Below, in pieces: positions 34,632 to 46,149 of a stretch of DNA of 64,000 nt. The DNA lies in NCBI RefSeq assembly GCF_004217045.1, contig NZ_SGXM01000012.1:1-64000 (forward strand). The letters run 5' to 3'. Made by a program: the position numbers and the translations under genes. Numbering within the stretch: the first letter of the stretch is position 1; each line of letters starts with the position of its first letter. The notes below the pieces were generated by a model that made no database searches, was not told where the DNA came from, and saw nothing but the letters and a program-made list of their open reading frames with translations. The DNA is from Cupriavidus agavae. Lineage in GTDB: Bacteria; Pseudomonadota; Gammaproteobacteria; Burkholderiales; Burkholderiaceae.

Positions 34632-35669
34632 ATGTTCGAGGCACTGCGAAAAACAACCAGCGCGCTGTTCGACCCCGACCGACGGTTCCGCCAGGCCCGC
34701 ATCTTCCACGCGGTGCGGGTGGCGCTCGCGCTGCTGGTGTCGATCGCGCTGACGACCGGCATCGATATCCCGCATGGCGAATGGGCCACCATCACGGTGC
34801 TCGTGGTCATCGGCGGGCTCCAGCATCACGGCAACATCCGCAAGCGCGCGGCCGAACGCGGCGCGGGCACTGTCCTGGGCGCCCTGCTCGGGCTGTTCGT
34901 GATCGTGCAGGGGGCTTACTTCGGCCTGCCGCTGCTGACCTGGGGACTGCTGGCCGTCATCAGCGGCTATTGCGCCTATCACGCGGTGGGCAAGGGCGGC
35001 TATGTGGCGCTTCTGACTGCCATCACCGTGATCATCACCGCCGGCCACGGCAACCAGGATGTCTACGACGCCGTCTGGCGCACCGCCGATGTGCTGATCG
35101 GCACTGCCATCGCCCTGGTGTTCTCGTTCGCGCTGCCCGCCTATGCCTCGTATTCGTGGCGCTTCAAGCTGGCGGGCCTGTTGCGCGCCTGCGCCGCCGT
35201 CCACGCCAAGATCGAGCGCGGCCTGCGCGACGAGAAGGAGCGGCAGCAGGACATGATGAAGCTGTCGGCCGCGCTGGTGCAGCTGCGCAGCCTGATCCCG
35301 TCGGTGGCCAAGGAAACGGACGTGACCACCGCCGATCTGGAAGAAGTGCAGCACAGTGCCCGCGTCTGCATCAGCGCGCTTGAAATGCTGGCCGCCGTGG
35401 AGCCCGAACTGGCCGGCACCGACGGCCAGGAGCAGACCATCCGCGACCTGCTGCTGGAAATGGCCAGTGCGCTGGAGAGCGGCGACGAGTCAATGGTCCG
35501 CGAGAACGCCTCGCTGCCCGCGCCGCACCCCGACGACCCGTCGGTCGGCCACAGTTCGCATGCCTTCCTGACGCTGCAGCTGTCGTCCGAATTGGCCCAT
35601 CTGCGCGACCACCTCTCGCAGATGGCATCACGGACCCGGTTCCCGTACGCCGTACGGGCGGCTGCCTGA
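34632..35669 (+). CDS. FUSC-family inner membrane protein
   Basis: From the ATG at 34632 the product is 345 residues: an N-terminal block with about five or six membrane helices (about 20-180) of the fusaric acid resistance/YccS-like type, including the GTVLGALLGLFVIVQGA segment, then a cytoplasmic helical half. FUSC proteins are linked to efflux of aromatic acids or to membrane stress, but this one has no accompanying membrane fusion or outer membrane component, so transport is uncertain. An upstream ATG at 34503 would add 43 residues of poor character. Confidence 0.75.
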   Translation: MFEALRKTTSALFDPDRRFRQARIFHAVRVALALLVSIALTTGIDIPHGEWATITVLVVIGGLQHHGNIRKRAAERGAGTVLGALLGLFVIVQGAYFGLPLLTWGLLAVISGYCAYHAVGKGGYVALLTAITVIITAGHGNQDVYDAVWRTADVLIGTAIALVFSFALPAYASYSWRFKLAGLLRACAAVHAKIERGLRDEKERQQDMMKLSAALVQLRSLIPSVAKETDVTTADLEEVQHSARVCISALEMLAAVEPELAGTDGQEQTIRDLLLEMASALESGDESMVRENASLPAPHPDDPSVGHSSHAFLTLQLSSELAHLRDHLSQMASRTRFPYAVRAAA

Positions 35670-35679
35670 TGGCACCGGC

Positions 35680-36585
35680 ATGCCGCTGCCCGACGCCCGC
35701 ACGCACTCGCTGTTCCGACACCCCGCCCGCTTCCTGCTCCAGGCGCTGAAGAACTTCCGCGCCAACCAGGGGCTGCTGCTGGCCGGCGCCGTGGCGTACT
35801 ACGCGCTGCTGTCGATCGTGCCGCTGCTGATCCTGATGCTGATCGGTCTCTCGCACGTGATCGAGCCCGCCCGGCTGCTCGATACGCTGGCCCGCTACCT
35901 CGAATGGCTGCTCCCGGGACAATCCCGCGCACTGGTGGCCGAGTTGTCGCGCTTCATGACCAACCGGGGCGTGATTGGCTGGGTGCTGGCCGTCACCATG
36001 ATCTTCTTCAGCTCGCTGGCGTTCACCGTGCTCGAAAACGCCATGTCCGTGATCTTCATCCATCGCGTGGCCATCCGGCGCCGGCATTTCCTGGTCTCGG
36101 CCATCCTGCCCTACTGCTACATCCTCGTGCTCAGCGTGGGGCTGCTGATCGTCACGGTTATGGCAGGCGGGCTGCAGACGCTGGGCGAGCGGCACCTCGA
36201 ACTGCTCGGGTTCGACTGGTCACTCGACCGCCTGTCGGGCGGCCTGCTCTACCTGCTGGGGTTCGCCGGGGAGGTACTGCTGCTGACCTCGATCTACATG
36301 GTCATGCCGGTGGGGCGCCTTTCCGTGCGCCATGCGCTGATGGGCGCATTGTTCGCCGCCGGGTTCTGGGAAATCTCGCGCCACGTGCTGGTCTGGTATT
36401 TCTCGACGCTCTCCCAGGTGGGCCGGGTCTATGGCTCGCTGACCACGGCCATCGTGGTGCTGCTGAGCCTGGAGATCGCCGCCACGCTGTTGCTGTTCGG
36501 CGCCCAGATCATCGCCGATTTCGAACGGGCCGAGCGCGCGGAGCGGCGCAAGGGCACGGATGACGGCGAAGCCTTTCATACCTGA
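35680..36585 (+). CDS. YihY/BrkB-family membrane protein
   Basis: A 301-residue protein with six predicted membrane segments and the family features NQGLLLAGAVAYYALLSIVPLL near residue 30 and VGRVYGSLTTAIVVLLSLEI near 250. YihY/BrkB proteins were once called ribonuclease BN; their real function is not settled, with roles proposed in transport or envelope stress. It starts 10 bases after the FUSC gene, so the two membrane proteins are probably co-transcribed. Confidence 0.88.
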   Translation: MPLPDARTHSLFRHPARFLLQALKNFRANQGLLLAGAVAYYALLSIVPLLILMLIGLSHVIEPARLLDTLARYLEWLLPGQSRALVAELSRFMTNRGVIGWVLAVTMIFFSSLAFTVLENAMSVIFIHRVAIRRRHFLVSAILPYCYILVLSVGLLIVTVMAGGLQTLGERHLELLGFDWSLDRLSGGLLYLLGFAGEVLLLTSIYMVMPVGRLSVRHALMGALFAAGFWEISRHVLVWYFSTLSQVGRVYGSLTTAIVVLLSLEIAATLLLFGAQIIADFERAERAERRKGTDDGEAFHT

Positions 36586-36934
36586 CCGGGGCATGACTAT
36601 ATTGGGTACGGCGCGCTGCAAAGCCTTTGCGTTGCGAATGGATCACATTTTTGCGGCGATAACCCAGTAGCTTGCTCGGACTCTTCTATAAGACATAAGA
36701 ATCGTGTGTTTCGTCCATAGGCGATCTGTCCGACGATGACGGCTTTTGGCGCCGCGTAACATGAAGATGCCATCAGGAAGCCTAAATCCGGCCTGAATCC
36801 CTCTGCATACAACCAACAAATTTCACATGAAGGATCACACCCCCGCCATGCAAAATCAGGCAAAATTCCCTACTTGCCTCGATCCGCGACCCGGCCGGGG
36901 CATTCCCCAACCCGAATTTGATGCGAGATAAGCG
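36586..36934. other. leader region upstream of icd
   Basis: No convincing gene; the 88-residue minus-strand frame here has no gene-like composition. The region is AT-richer than its surroundings, with a TATAAG hexamer at about 36686, and probably contains the icd promoter, but I cannot assign a -35 element. Confidence 0.45.
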
Positions 36935-39178
<2,244 letters not shown>

Positions 39179-39200
39179 ACTATCTCCTGACGCGAACCAC

Positions 39201-39236
39201 AAAAACCCCCCGGGCAGCGATGCCCGGGGGGTTTTT
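39201..39236. terminator. bidirectional terminator between icd and the lipoprotein hydrolase gene
   Basis: An 11-bp stem (CCCCCCGGGCA with TGCCCGGGGGG) around GCGA is flanked by five A residues on the left and five T residues on the right, so it should stop both icd and the convergent gene ending at 39258. Confidence 0.9.
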
Positions 39237-39257
39237 GCTTTCAGCCCGGGGTTTCGT

Positions 39258-40754
39258 TCAAGGCGTGCAGCTTGCCCCTGGCGTCATGCCGATCACCAGC
39301 CGCAGGTTCTTCGTCGTCACGTCGTCGTCCGCGCCCACGGTGTTGTCGGTGAACGTGCAACCGTAGTTGGCATTGGCCACCACCGCTGGCGTCAACACGT
39401 CATCGCCGGCGGGCCGCGGACCGCCCTGCTCCCACGCCACCATGTCGTCGAAAGCCTTCGTCTGCTCGGCAACCGTGAAATCGCAGTGGGCAATGCCACG
39501 GATGGCGCGCTGCACGAGCCATGACGCCGTGCCGTTGGCGTCGGCGCGGCGCTTGTAGATCTGCTCCATGCTGAACGGCACATACATGTCGCCCAGCGTG
39601 TGCAGCGTCAGCACCGGCACGCCGATCCGCGCCGCCGTCTGCGGAATCCAGCGCAGCCCGTCGCGCCGCACGCGGTTGGCGTCGGCCACCGGCTGCACCC
39701 GGTAGATCGATGCATTGAACGCCTGCTCGTCGGCGGAAAGCGCCGGATCATTGTCGAACTGGTAGCGCAGCGCCGTGGTGTCCACCACGTTCTGCGCCAG
39801 GATGCCGTTGACGGTGCCATCGGAGCCGAACGTACTCCACACCGCGTCCTGGTAGGCCTTCGACGCCGGGCTTTGCCCGAAGCCCAATTCGAACAGCGGG
39901 CGCTCGCCGCCGGTGAGGTTCTTGACCACGGCCTTGAGCTTGTCGCCTGCCGGGGTCGTGGCCGAGGGGTACGTGGTGAACAGCGCCGCCATCAGTGGCG
40001 TCACGATCTGCGCCCAGTTGGTCACCGGCCACGCGGTGGCGGGCATGTTCGCCAACTGTTGCGCGGCCGTCTGGTAGCCGCCGAAATAGTTGAACAGTTC
40101 GGTGTCGCCCAGTACGCCGCACATCGGCACGGCGCCGCTGTACGACACCTTGTGAACGGCGTTCTGGATATTCTCGGCATCCACCGCCGCGGCGGCGATA
40201 TGGCCACCCATCGAATGACCGACGATGTACGTCCGCGTGGGTGCGGCCAGCGTGCGGCCGTTCTGCTTTGCAATGTCCGTGAAGGCCAGCGCCAGCGCGT
40301 TGGTGTCCTCGATCCCCGCGCGCACATCGTAGTAGTTCGTGGAGTAGGTGGAAGCCGCCCACGCGTAGCCGGCTTCCAGCAGATGCCGGCGGATGCCCGG
40401 AATCGTGATCGACAACGCGGAGCCCATGCCCGCGTAGCCGTGTGCATACATCACAAGCTTGCCATTCCAGGCGGCCGGCACTTCGACCACATAGCCAGCC
40501 TTGCCCAGCACGCCGCTCCAGCGGTCCGAGGCCGGGGCGCCAGCCAGCGGTGCCAGCCTGGCGGCCAGCGCCGCCGTGTCGACGGTGAAGGCGCGGCTGT
40601 CCTGAGGCCGCGCATCTTCGGGCTGCACCGTGGGCGGGGGCGGCGGCGTGGGGGTGGTGGGAGTCGTCGCGGCGTTGTCGTCGTCGCCGCCGCAGCCATA
40701 CATCAGAAGGCCGGCAACCAACGCCAGCGCAGTGCTCTGGAATGCGCGTTGCAT
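39258..40754 (-). CDS. exported alpha/beta hydrolase lipoprotein
   Basis: A 498-residue protein with a lipoprotein signal peptide (ALVAGLLMYGC, Cys near residue 21), then a Thr/Pro-rich linker. The hydrolase core contains YAHGYAGMG (oxyanion region) and the nucleophile elbow GHSMGG near residue 190. It is probably an extracytoplasmic esterase or lipase. It is single, convergent with icd through a shared terminator. It is related in design, though not obviously in sequence, to the two exported hydrolases at the start of the window. Confidence 0.8.
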   Translation of the reverse strand: MQRAFQSTALALVAGLLMYGCGGDDDNAATTPTTPTPPPPPTVQPEDARPQDSRAFTVDTAALAARLAPLAGAPASDRWSGVLGKAGYVVEVPAAWNGKLVMYAHGYAGMGSALSITIPGIRRHLLEAGYAWAASTYSTNYYDVRAGIEDTNALALAFTDIAKQNGRTLAAPTRTYIVGHSMGGHIAAAAVDAENIQNAVHKVSYSGAVPMCGVLGDTELFNYFGGYQTAAQQLANMPATAWPVTNWAQIVTPLMAALFTTYPSATTPAGDKLKAVVKNLTGGERPLFELGFGQSPASKAYQDAVWSTFGSDGTVNGILAQNVVDTTALRYQFDNDPALSADEQAFNASIYRVQPVADANRVRRDGLRWIPQTAARIGVPVLTLHTLGDMYVPFSMEQIYKRRADANGTASWLVQRAIRGIAHCDFTVAEQTKAFDDMVAWEQGGPRPAGDDVLTPAVVANANYGCTFTDNTVGADDDVTTKNLRLVIGMTPGASCTP

Positions 40755-40897
40755 GATGTCTCCTCTGTATCTTCTTTATCGTGAGTGTGGAGTGCGCCGG
40801 CACACGCGTCCTCGGCAGACATCTTGCAAAGCCAGTACTTACCCCCGCGTGGCAACGCCCGTCCAATGTAACCGTGGCGACACGTACCGCCAAGTCA

Positions 40898-43411
40898 TCA
40901 AACGGGTGACTGACTGGCGTCTCCCGCGCTGCAACATGCCCGCGATGGGTCGCCGGCATGGCTCTGCGCCAGGGCCAGCGCAAGGGCATCTTCAGGGCGT
41001 TGCGGCCGACCCAGCAGGTAGCCTTGCCCTTCGTCGTAACCCTCCTCGCGCACCACCGCCAGTTGCTCCGGCGTTTCGATGCCTTCCGCCGTGGTGCGCA
41101 CCCGGAACGCGGCCCCGAGGCTGCGCACCGCGTGCAGGATCGCGCGGGCCTCTGCGCTGGTGGCGAGGTCCGAGACGAAGGAACGGTCGAGCTTGATCTT
41201 GTCGAACGGGAAGCTGCGCAGGTAGCTCAGCGACGAATAGCCCGTGCCGAAATCATCCATGGCGATGCGCACGCCCATGCCGCGCAGTTCGCGCAGCATC
41301 TCCAGGTTGACCCGGTCGTTGCGCAGCAGCACGGACTCGGTGATCTCCAATTCCAGCCGCGAGATCTGCACGCCGGCATCATCCACAGCGCGGCGCACGG
41401 CATCCACGAGCGCGCGGCCCCTGAACTGCAGCGGCGACAGGTTCACGCCCACGCAGACCCCCGCCGGCCAGCGCGCCAGCTGCCGGCATGCCTCGCTGAG
41501 TGCCCATTCGCCGATCGGCACGATCAGGCCGGTTTCTTCGGCCAGCGGGATGAACTCCGCTGGCGAGATCAGCCCATGCAGCGGATGCCGCCAGCGCAGC
41601 AGCGCCTCGAAGCTGCGCAGGTGCCCGGAGCGCAGGTCATAGATCGGCTGATAGTGCAGTTCCAGTTGCCCGGCCGCCAGCGCATGGTGCAGCGCACGCT
41701 TGCGTTCGAGCCGGAGCTTAGAGCGGTCACCCTCGTCGGCCGAGAAGAAGCGGCAGGTGCCGGCCCCTTCGGCCTTGGCCTGGTAGAGCGCCATGTCGGC
41801 GGCCTGCAGCAGCTCGTCGGCATTGCACCCGTCGGTCGGAATCAGCGCGATGCCGATGCAGCCGCCCAGCGTCACAGGCTCGCCGTTGACCTGGAACGGG
41901 CGCGAGAGCTGCGCGATCAGCATCCGGGCGAGGTCTTCCACGGCTTGCCGGCCGTCGACCTGTTCCTGGATCACCACGAACTCGTCGCCGCCGATGCGCG
42001 CTACCGCGTCGGTGTCCGGCACGCACTCCAGCAGCCGCTCGGCCACCTGTTGCAGCACGATATCGCCTGCATAGTGGCCAAACGCGTCGTTGACGCCCTT
42101 GAACCCGTCGAGATCGATATACAGCAGCGCCGACAACGTGCCCGGCCCCGCCGCCGCAATGGTCTGCCCGATCCGCTCGCGCCACAGCAGGCGGTTGGCT
42201 ATGCCGGTCAGCGGATCATGGCGGGCCATGTGGGTGAGCGCCTCCTGGTTGGCGAGCAACTGCTGCTCCGCGCTCTTGCGCTCGGAGATGTCGCGGAAGA
42301 ACACCGACAGACCGTCAGGCGTCGGGTACACGTGCACCTCGTACCACGCCTGCAGCATCTGCAGGTAGTGTTCGAACACGACCGGCCGGTTCGTCGCCAC
42401 GGCAATCCGGTACTGCTCGGCAAACACGCCGTTGCGCTCTTCGGGAAAGATGTCCCACACCGAGCGGCCGAGCGCCGGCTTGCGGCCCCCCATCGCGCGA
42501 CCCGCGTTGCCGTTGAAATAGGTCAGCCGCCACGCATGGTCCAGTTGCACCACGCTGTCGGTGGTGCTCTCCAGCACGTCCGACAACCGCGCCGCCAGCG
42601 CCTCGCTCGCCATGCTGGCCGACTTGCGGTCGTCCACGTCTTCGAGCGTGCCGTACCAGCGGATCACGTTGCCATGGTCGTCCAGCCGCGTCGCCGCGCG
42701 GGCACGGAACCAGCGATAGGTGCCATCGCGCAGCCTGACGCGGTATTCCTGGTCCACGGGCTGATGCGTGGCGATCGCCAGCGCCCATGCCTCGCTCACG
42801 CGCGGCAGGTCTTCGGGATGCACGCAGCGCGCCCAGCCTTCGCCCAGTGCCTCGCTGACCGGCATGCCGGTGAGTTCGGCCCAGCGCGGTCCGGCCTCGG
42901 TGATGTTGCCCGCGGCGTCGGCTGTCCACGGAATCTCGGGGCTCAGTTCCACGGCGCAGCGATAGTGCGCCTCGCTCTCGGAGAGCGCCTGTTCGATGCG
43001 ATGCGCCTCGGTGATGTCCGTGATCCACACCATGAGCAGCGGCTCGCCGGCGTCGGGCATCTCCACGAGCCGCTTGCGCGTCCGCAGGATTCGCTCGTCG
43101 CCGTCCTGCACCTGGAATATCTCGGTCTCGTCCTGATGTTCTCCGCCGTCGATGACGCGGTCATGCACGGCCCGGTATGCCGCAGCGCGCTCGGCGCCGA
43201 ACAGTTCGTCATCGGTGCGGCCCAGCAAGGCATCGGCCGGCCGTTGCATGAGCCGGCACATGGCCGGATTCACGAACAGCCAGACGCCGCGCCGGTCCTT
43301 GAGCAGCAGCGGCTCGGGAAACTGCCGCAATACCTGCTCCAGCGCCGTGCGGGACAACGGGGCGCCTTCCTGTCTCCGTTCTTTCATGGGGTCTGGCGAC
43401 GAAGCCACCAT
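40898..43411 (-). CDS. PAS-GGDEF-EAL protein for c-di-GMP turnover
   Basis: An 837-residue protein with three PAS-type sensor domains (about 20-130, 145-260, 275-385), a GGDEF domain with intact RIGGDEF near residue 470, and an EAL domain with FEALLRW near 600, EITES, DDFGTGYSSL and DRSFV. Both enzyme signatures look catalytically intact, so it could make or break c-di-GMP. No RxxD inhibitory site precedes GGDEF. No membrane segments are predicted. I start at the ATG at 43411, which has GAGAAAG upstream; the longer frame to 43603 has no support. It is next to a second diguanylate cyclase on the same strand. Confidence 0.88.
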   Translation of the reverse strand: MVASSPDPMKERRQEGAPLSRTALEQVLRQFPEPLLLKDRRGVWLFVNPAMCRLMQRPADALLGRTDDELFGAERAAAYRAVHDRVIDGGEHQDETEIFQVQDGDERILRTRKRLVEMPDAGEPLLMVWITDITEAHRIEQALSESEAHYRCAVELSPEIPWTADAAGNITEAGPRWAELTGMPVSEALGEGWARCVHPEDLPRVSEAWALAIATHQPVDQEYRVRLRDGTYRWFRARAATRLDDHGNVIRWYGTLEDVDDRKSASMASEALAARLSDVLESTTDSVVQLDHAWRLTYFNGNAGRAMGGRKPALGRSVWDIFPEERNGVFAEQYRIAVATNRPVVFEHYLQMLQAWYEVHVYPTPDGLSVFFRDISERKSAEQQLLANQEALTHMARHDPLTGIANRLLWRERIGQTIAAAGPGTLSALLYIDLDGFKGVNDAFGHYAGDIVLQQVAERLLECVPDTDAVARIGGDEFVVIQEQVDGRQAVEDLARMLIAQLSRPFQVNGEPVTLGGCIGIALIPTDGCNADELLQAADMALYQAKAEGAGTCRFFSADEGDRSKLRLERKRALHHALAAGQLELHYQPIYDLRSGHLRSFEALLRWRHPLHGLISPAEFIPLAEETGLIVPIGEWALSEACRQLARWPAGVCVGVNLSPLQFRGRALVDAVRRAVDDAGVQISRLELEITESVLLRNDRVNLEMLRELRGMGVRIAMDDFGTGYSSLSYLRSFPFDKIKLDRSFVSDLATSAEARAILHAVRSLGAAFRVRTTAEGIETPEQLAVVREEGYDEGQGYLLGRPQRPEDALALALAQSHAGDPSRACCSAGDASQSPV

Positions 43412-43616
43412 TGCAAAGCTTTCTCGTTCTGTATTCGGGGATGTAACGCTTACATCGCCAACCTCGCGATGCGCGCGGCAGTCAGCCTTTAACGGCATCC
43501 TGCCGCGCAGATTGATAACGGGTGCGGCATGCGCCACGAGCCACCCTGAAAGAGTGGCAAGTCGCGTGCCTGCGGGAAAGCCATGGGAAGCCCGCATTGG
43601 CATACGGGCGTTCGAT

Positions 43617-43678
43617 GGAGGTGGGGGGAAGGAAGCGGGGAGAACTAGGAGGTGGGGGGAAGGAAGCGGGGAGAACTA
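43617..43678. repeat. perfect 31-base tandem duplication at the end of the GGEEF gene
   Basis: Two identical 31-base units (43617-43647 and 43648-43678), purine-rich on the plus strand. The second unit contains the stop codon of the minus-strand diguanylate cyclase at 43676-43678, and the first contains a copy of that stop. This looks like a recent slippage duplication. Confidence 0.9.
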
Positions 43679-44734
43679 GCGCGAATGCACGCGGAACGAT
43701 TCGCCCTGCATCCCGGCGCGGTCCACCGCGGCGATGCGGTTCCGGCCGTTGTCCTTGGCGTGGTACAGCTGCGCATCGATCAGGTTCACGAACGCCGTGG
43801 CGTCGGTGCGCTCTCCGGGCACGATCGTCCCCACGCCGAAGCTCGCCGTGAGCCGCTGCTCATAGGGCGAGCGCAGGTGCGGGATGGCGGCGTCGGCCAG
43901 CAATTCGCGGCAACGTTCGGCAATTTTCAGCGCCGTATCGGCGTCGGTATCGGCCAGCACCATCGCGAACTCCTCGCCGCCGAACCGGCCGAGGAAATGG
44001 TCGGGACCAACGGCGTCGCGCAGTACGGCCGCCACACGCTTGAGGCAGCCGTCGCCCTGGACATGGCCGTAGTAGTCGTTGAACGACTTGAAGAAGTCGA
44101 TATCGGTGATGATCAGGGACAGCGGCTTACCGGCGTCCTGCGCCGCCTGCCACTGGTTGGCCAGCGTGGCGTCGAACATGCGGCGGTTGCCCACGCCGGT
44201 CAGGCCATCGGTGAACGACAGGTGCTCCAGTTCCTGCTGCAGCCGGGCCAGCTTTTCCTCGGTGCGCTTGCGCTCGCTGATGTCGAACATGAAACCGATC
44301 AGCGACTCCACCTCGCCATTGGGCTTGCGCACCACGTGCACCACGTCACGCAGCCAGACGTAGCCGCCATCGGCCTTCAGCGCGCGGTAGTCGGCCTCGT
44401 GGTCGGTACCCGCCTGCGACTGCGCCACGCAGAAGTTCACCACCGCCTCGCGGTCGTCTGGGTGCATGCGCTCGGCCCAGTCGTTGACGGTCTGCCAAGT
44501 CGACGGCGCCCAACCCAGCAGCGTTTCGATCTGCGGACCGATGTACGCAAACGCCATGGTGGCCCAGTCGATCTTCCACGGGATGGCCTTGGTCGATTCC
44601 AGCAGCGTCCGGTAGACGGCGGTGTCGTCCTCGCCAGGTACGTGGCCGCCGGGCGCGAGGCTCTCCTCGTGGCGCAGGAAGGCTGCCTTGAGCGGCGAAC
44701 TGGAGGATTCCGGGCGGTCGTCTTGGCGGGTCAT
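43676..44734 (-). CDS. PAS-GGDEF diguanylate cyclase
   Basis: A 352-residue protein: a PAS domain of the PAS_3 type (about 40-155), a short coiled-coil linker (RTEEKLARLQQELEHLSFTD) and a GGDEF domain with the active-site variant RFGGEEF near residue 250. GGEEF is an accepted active form. No inhibitory RxxD site precedes the motif and no membrane segments are seen. It would produce c-di-GMP in response to a PAS-bound signal. It is adjacent to a PAS-GGDEF-EAL gene on the same strand, 264 bases apart, with a tandem duplication at its 3' end. Confidence 0.9.
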   Translation of the reverse strand: MTRQDDRPESSSSPLKAAFLRHEESLAPGGHVPGEDDTAVYRTLLESTKAIPWKIDWATMAFAYIGPQIETLLGWAPSTWQTVNDWAERMHPDDREAVVNFCVAQSQAGTDHEADYRALKADGGYVWLRDVVHVVRKPNGEVESLIGFMFDISERKRTEEKLARLQQELEHLSFTDGLTGVGNRRMFDATLANQWQAAQDAGKPLSLIITDIDFFKSFNDYYGHVQGDGCLKRVAAVLRDAVGPDHFLGRFGGEEFAMVLADTDADTALKIAERCRELLADAAIPHLRSPYEQRLTASFGVGTIVPGERTDATAFVNLIDAQLYHAKDNGRNRIAAVDRAGMQGESFRVHSR

Positions 44735-44803
44735 GGGCGCTCATCGCAGGTGGTGGAAGAGGCGGTTATGATGGCACGAACCTATTTCCGGAAGGAGAAG
44801 ACG

Positions 44804-45112
44804 ATGCTCGAACTGCGCCCCACGTGTGAGAACTGCAACACCTCGCTGCCGCCGGCTTCAACGCAGGCCCGCATCTGCAGCTTCGAGTGCACGTTCTGCG
44901 CGGACTGCGTGGACCACGTGCTGGGCAATGTCTGCCCGAATTGCGGCGGCGGCTTTGCGCCCCGGCCCGTCCGCCCCGCCCGCGACTGGAAGAACGGCAA
45001 CCACATCGGCAAGTACCCGCCGTCCCCGACCGTCAAGCATCGTCCCGTCGATGCCGCCACGCACGAAACCTTCGCCGCCGCCATTCGCGGTATCCCGGCC
45101 GAACAACGCTAA
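44804..45112 (+). CDS. DUF1272-domain zinc-binding protein
   Basis: A 102-residue protein starting at 44804 behind a GAAGGAG site. The N-terminal half (about 1-60) is the DUF1272 domain, with CENC near the start, then CSFECTFCADCVD and CPNCGGG, a set of Cys residues likely to bind zinc. The C-terminal tail is basic and Pro-rich. Function is unknown for the family. Transcribed divergently from the PAS-GGDEF gene; followed by a DUF1428 gene on the same strand. Confidence 0.9.
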   Translation: MLELRPTCENCNTSLPPASTQARICSFECTFCADCVDHVLGNVCPNCGGGFAPRPVRPARDWKNGNHIGKYPPSPTVKHRPVDAATHETFAAAIRGIPAEQR

Positions 45113-45207
45113 CCGCTGCCGGGGGCCGCGCATGCAGCATGCGCCGCCCGCCTCGGCCATGGACTATGCTGCAGGATCCTGCCGACGACACGCGAAGGAG
45201 AGCATCC

Positions 45208-45561
45208 ATGGCATACATCGACGGATTCGTGGTGGCCGTGCCCACGGCCAATCGGGACACCTATCGCCAGGTGGCGCAGAAAGCCGCCGCCGTCTTCAAG
45301 GAATATGGCGCGCTGAAGGTGGTGGAGTGCTGGGGCGACGACGTGCCGGAGGGCAAGGTCACGTCGTTCCCGATGGCAGTGCAGCGCAAGGACGACGAGA
45401 CCGTGGTGTTCTCGTGGATCTGGTGGCCGGACAAGGCCACGCGCGACAGCGGCATGGCGGCTTCCATGCAGGACGCCCGCCTCAAGGAAACCATGGATCC
45501 GATGCCGTTCGACGGCCAGCGGATGATCTACGGCGGATTCGAAGTGATTGTCGAGAGCTAG
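45208..45561 (+). CDS. DUF1428-domain protein
   Basis: A 117-residue protein with the family start AYIDGFVVAVPTANRDTY and the conserved KVTSFPMAVQ and FSWIWWPDKATRDSG segments. DUF1428 proteins have a dimeric alpha/beta-barrel fold; no activity is established. AAGGAGAG precedes the ATG at 45208. It is probably co-transcribed with the DUF1272 gene and convergent with the rubredoxin gene, which ends 5 bases away. Confidence 0.92.
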   Translation: MAYIDGFVVAVPTANRDTYRQVAQKAAAVFKEYGALKVVECWGDDVPEGKVTSFPMAVQRKDDETVVFSWIWWPDKATRDSGMAASMQDARLKETMDPMPFDGQRMIYGGFEVIVES

Positions 45562-45565
45562 GCGC

Positions 45566-45979
45566 TCAGAACTCCACCATCGCAAAGTCCTCCTTGCCGA
45601 CATCGCACTCGGGGCAGCGCCAGTCGCCGGGAATGTCTTCCCAGCGTGTGCCCGGGGCGATGCCGTCCTCCGGCCAGCCGGCCGCTTCGTCGTAGACCCA
45701 GCCGCAGATGATGCAGACCCACTGCTTGAACTCGGTCTCGGCGGCCGGCGCGGCGGCGGACGCCGCAGGGGCCTCGCTGGCAGCGGTCTCCGGACCTTCC
45801 AGGCTGAACACGAGCGGCGCGTCCGTGCCTTCAGTGGTCTGGGACAGGTGGCTCTGCAGGCGCGTGAGCAGCGCCTGGGCCTCGTCGCGCGAAAGGTCGA
45901 TCCAGTAGGGATCGCCGGCGGCGTCGTTCAGGCGTTGCGGGGAAAACTGCAGTTCGACGGAAGTGCCTTTCGTATACAT
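45566..45979 (-). CDS. rubredoxin with an N-terminal extension
   Basis: A 137-residue protein (ATG at 45979, MYTKGTSVELQFSPQRLN). The last 55 residues are a standard rubredoxin with iron ligands CIIC and CPEC; the first 80 or so residues are an extra acidic, Ala-rich region, not usual for the 53-residue stand-alone rubredoxin. It would act as a one-electron carrier in the cytoplasm. No rubredoxin reductase or alkane hydroxylase gene is near. Confidence 0.88.
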   Translation of the reverse strand: MYTKGTSVELQFSPQRLNDAAGDPYWIDLSRDEAQALLTRLQSHLSQTTEGTDAPLVFSLEGPETAASEAPAASAAAPAAETEFKQWVCIICGWVYDEAAGWPEDGIAPGTRWEDIPGDWRCPECDVGKEDFAMVEF

Positions 45980-46113
45980 GCGGGAGCGGAGGCGGTGGTG
46001 GAAAAGAAAACAGCGCCACAGATGGCGCCGTTTTTGCAAATTTCAAGAGACTGAGCGGGCGGGGAGACGGGGGCACCAGCGCTGGATTCGGGTGAGCAAT
46101 TGATCTGGCACCG

Positions 46114-46142
46114 TTGCCATCAAGTCGATACCCGTGCACAAT
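46114..46142 (+). promoter_or_regulatory. candidate sigma-70 promoter of an intergenic small RNA
   Basis: TTGCCA (5 of 6 matches to TTGACA) and CACAAT (4 of 6 matches to TATAAT) are separated by 17 bases. No protein gene follows on the plus strand before the strong terminator at 46203-46236, which points to a short non-coding transcript. Confidence 0.4.
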
Positions 46143-46149
46143 CGGGTCA

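Noticed and set aside
40958..43492. 844-residue plus-strand open frame
   Set aside because: Antisense of the PAS-GGDEF-EAL gene; no recognisable domain.
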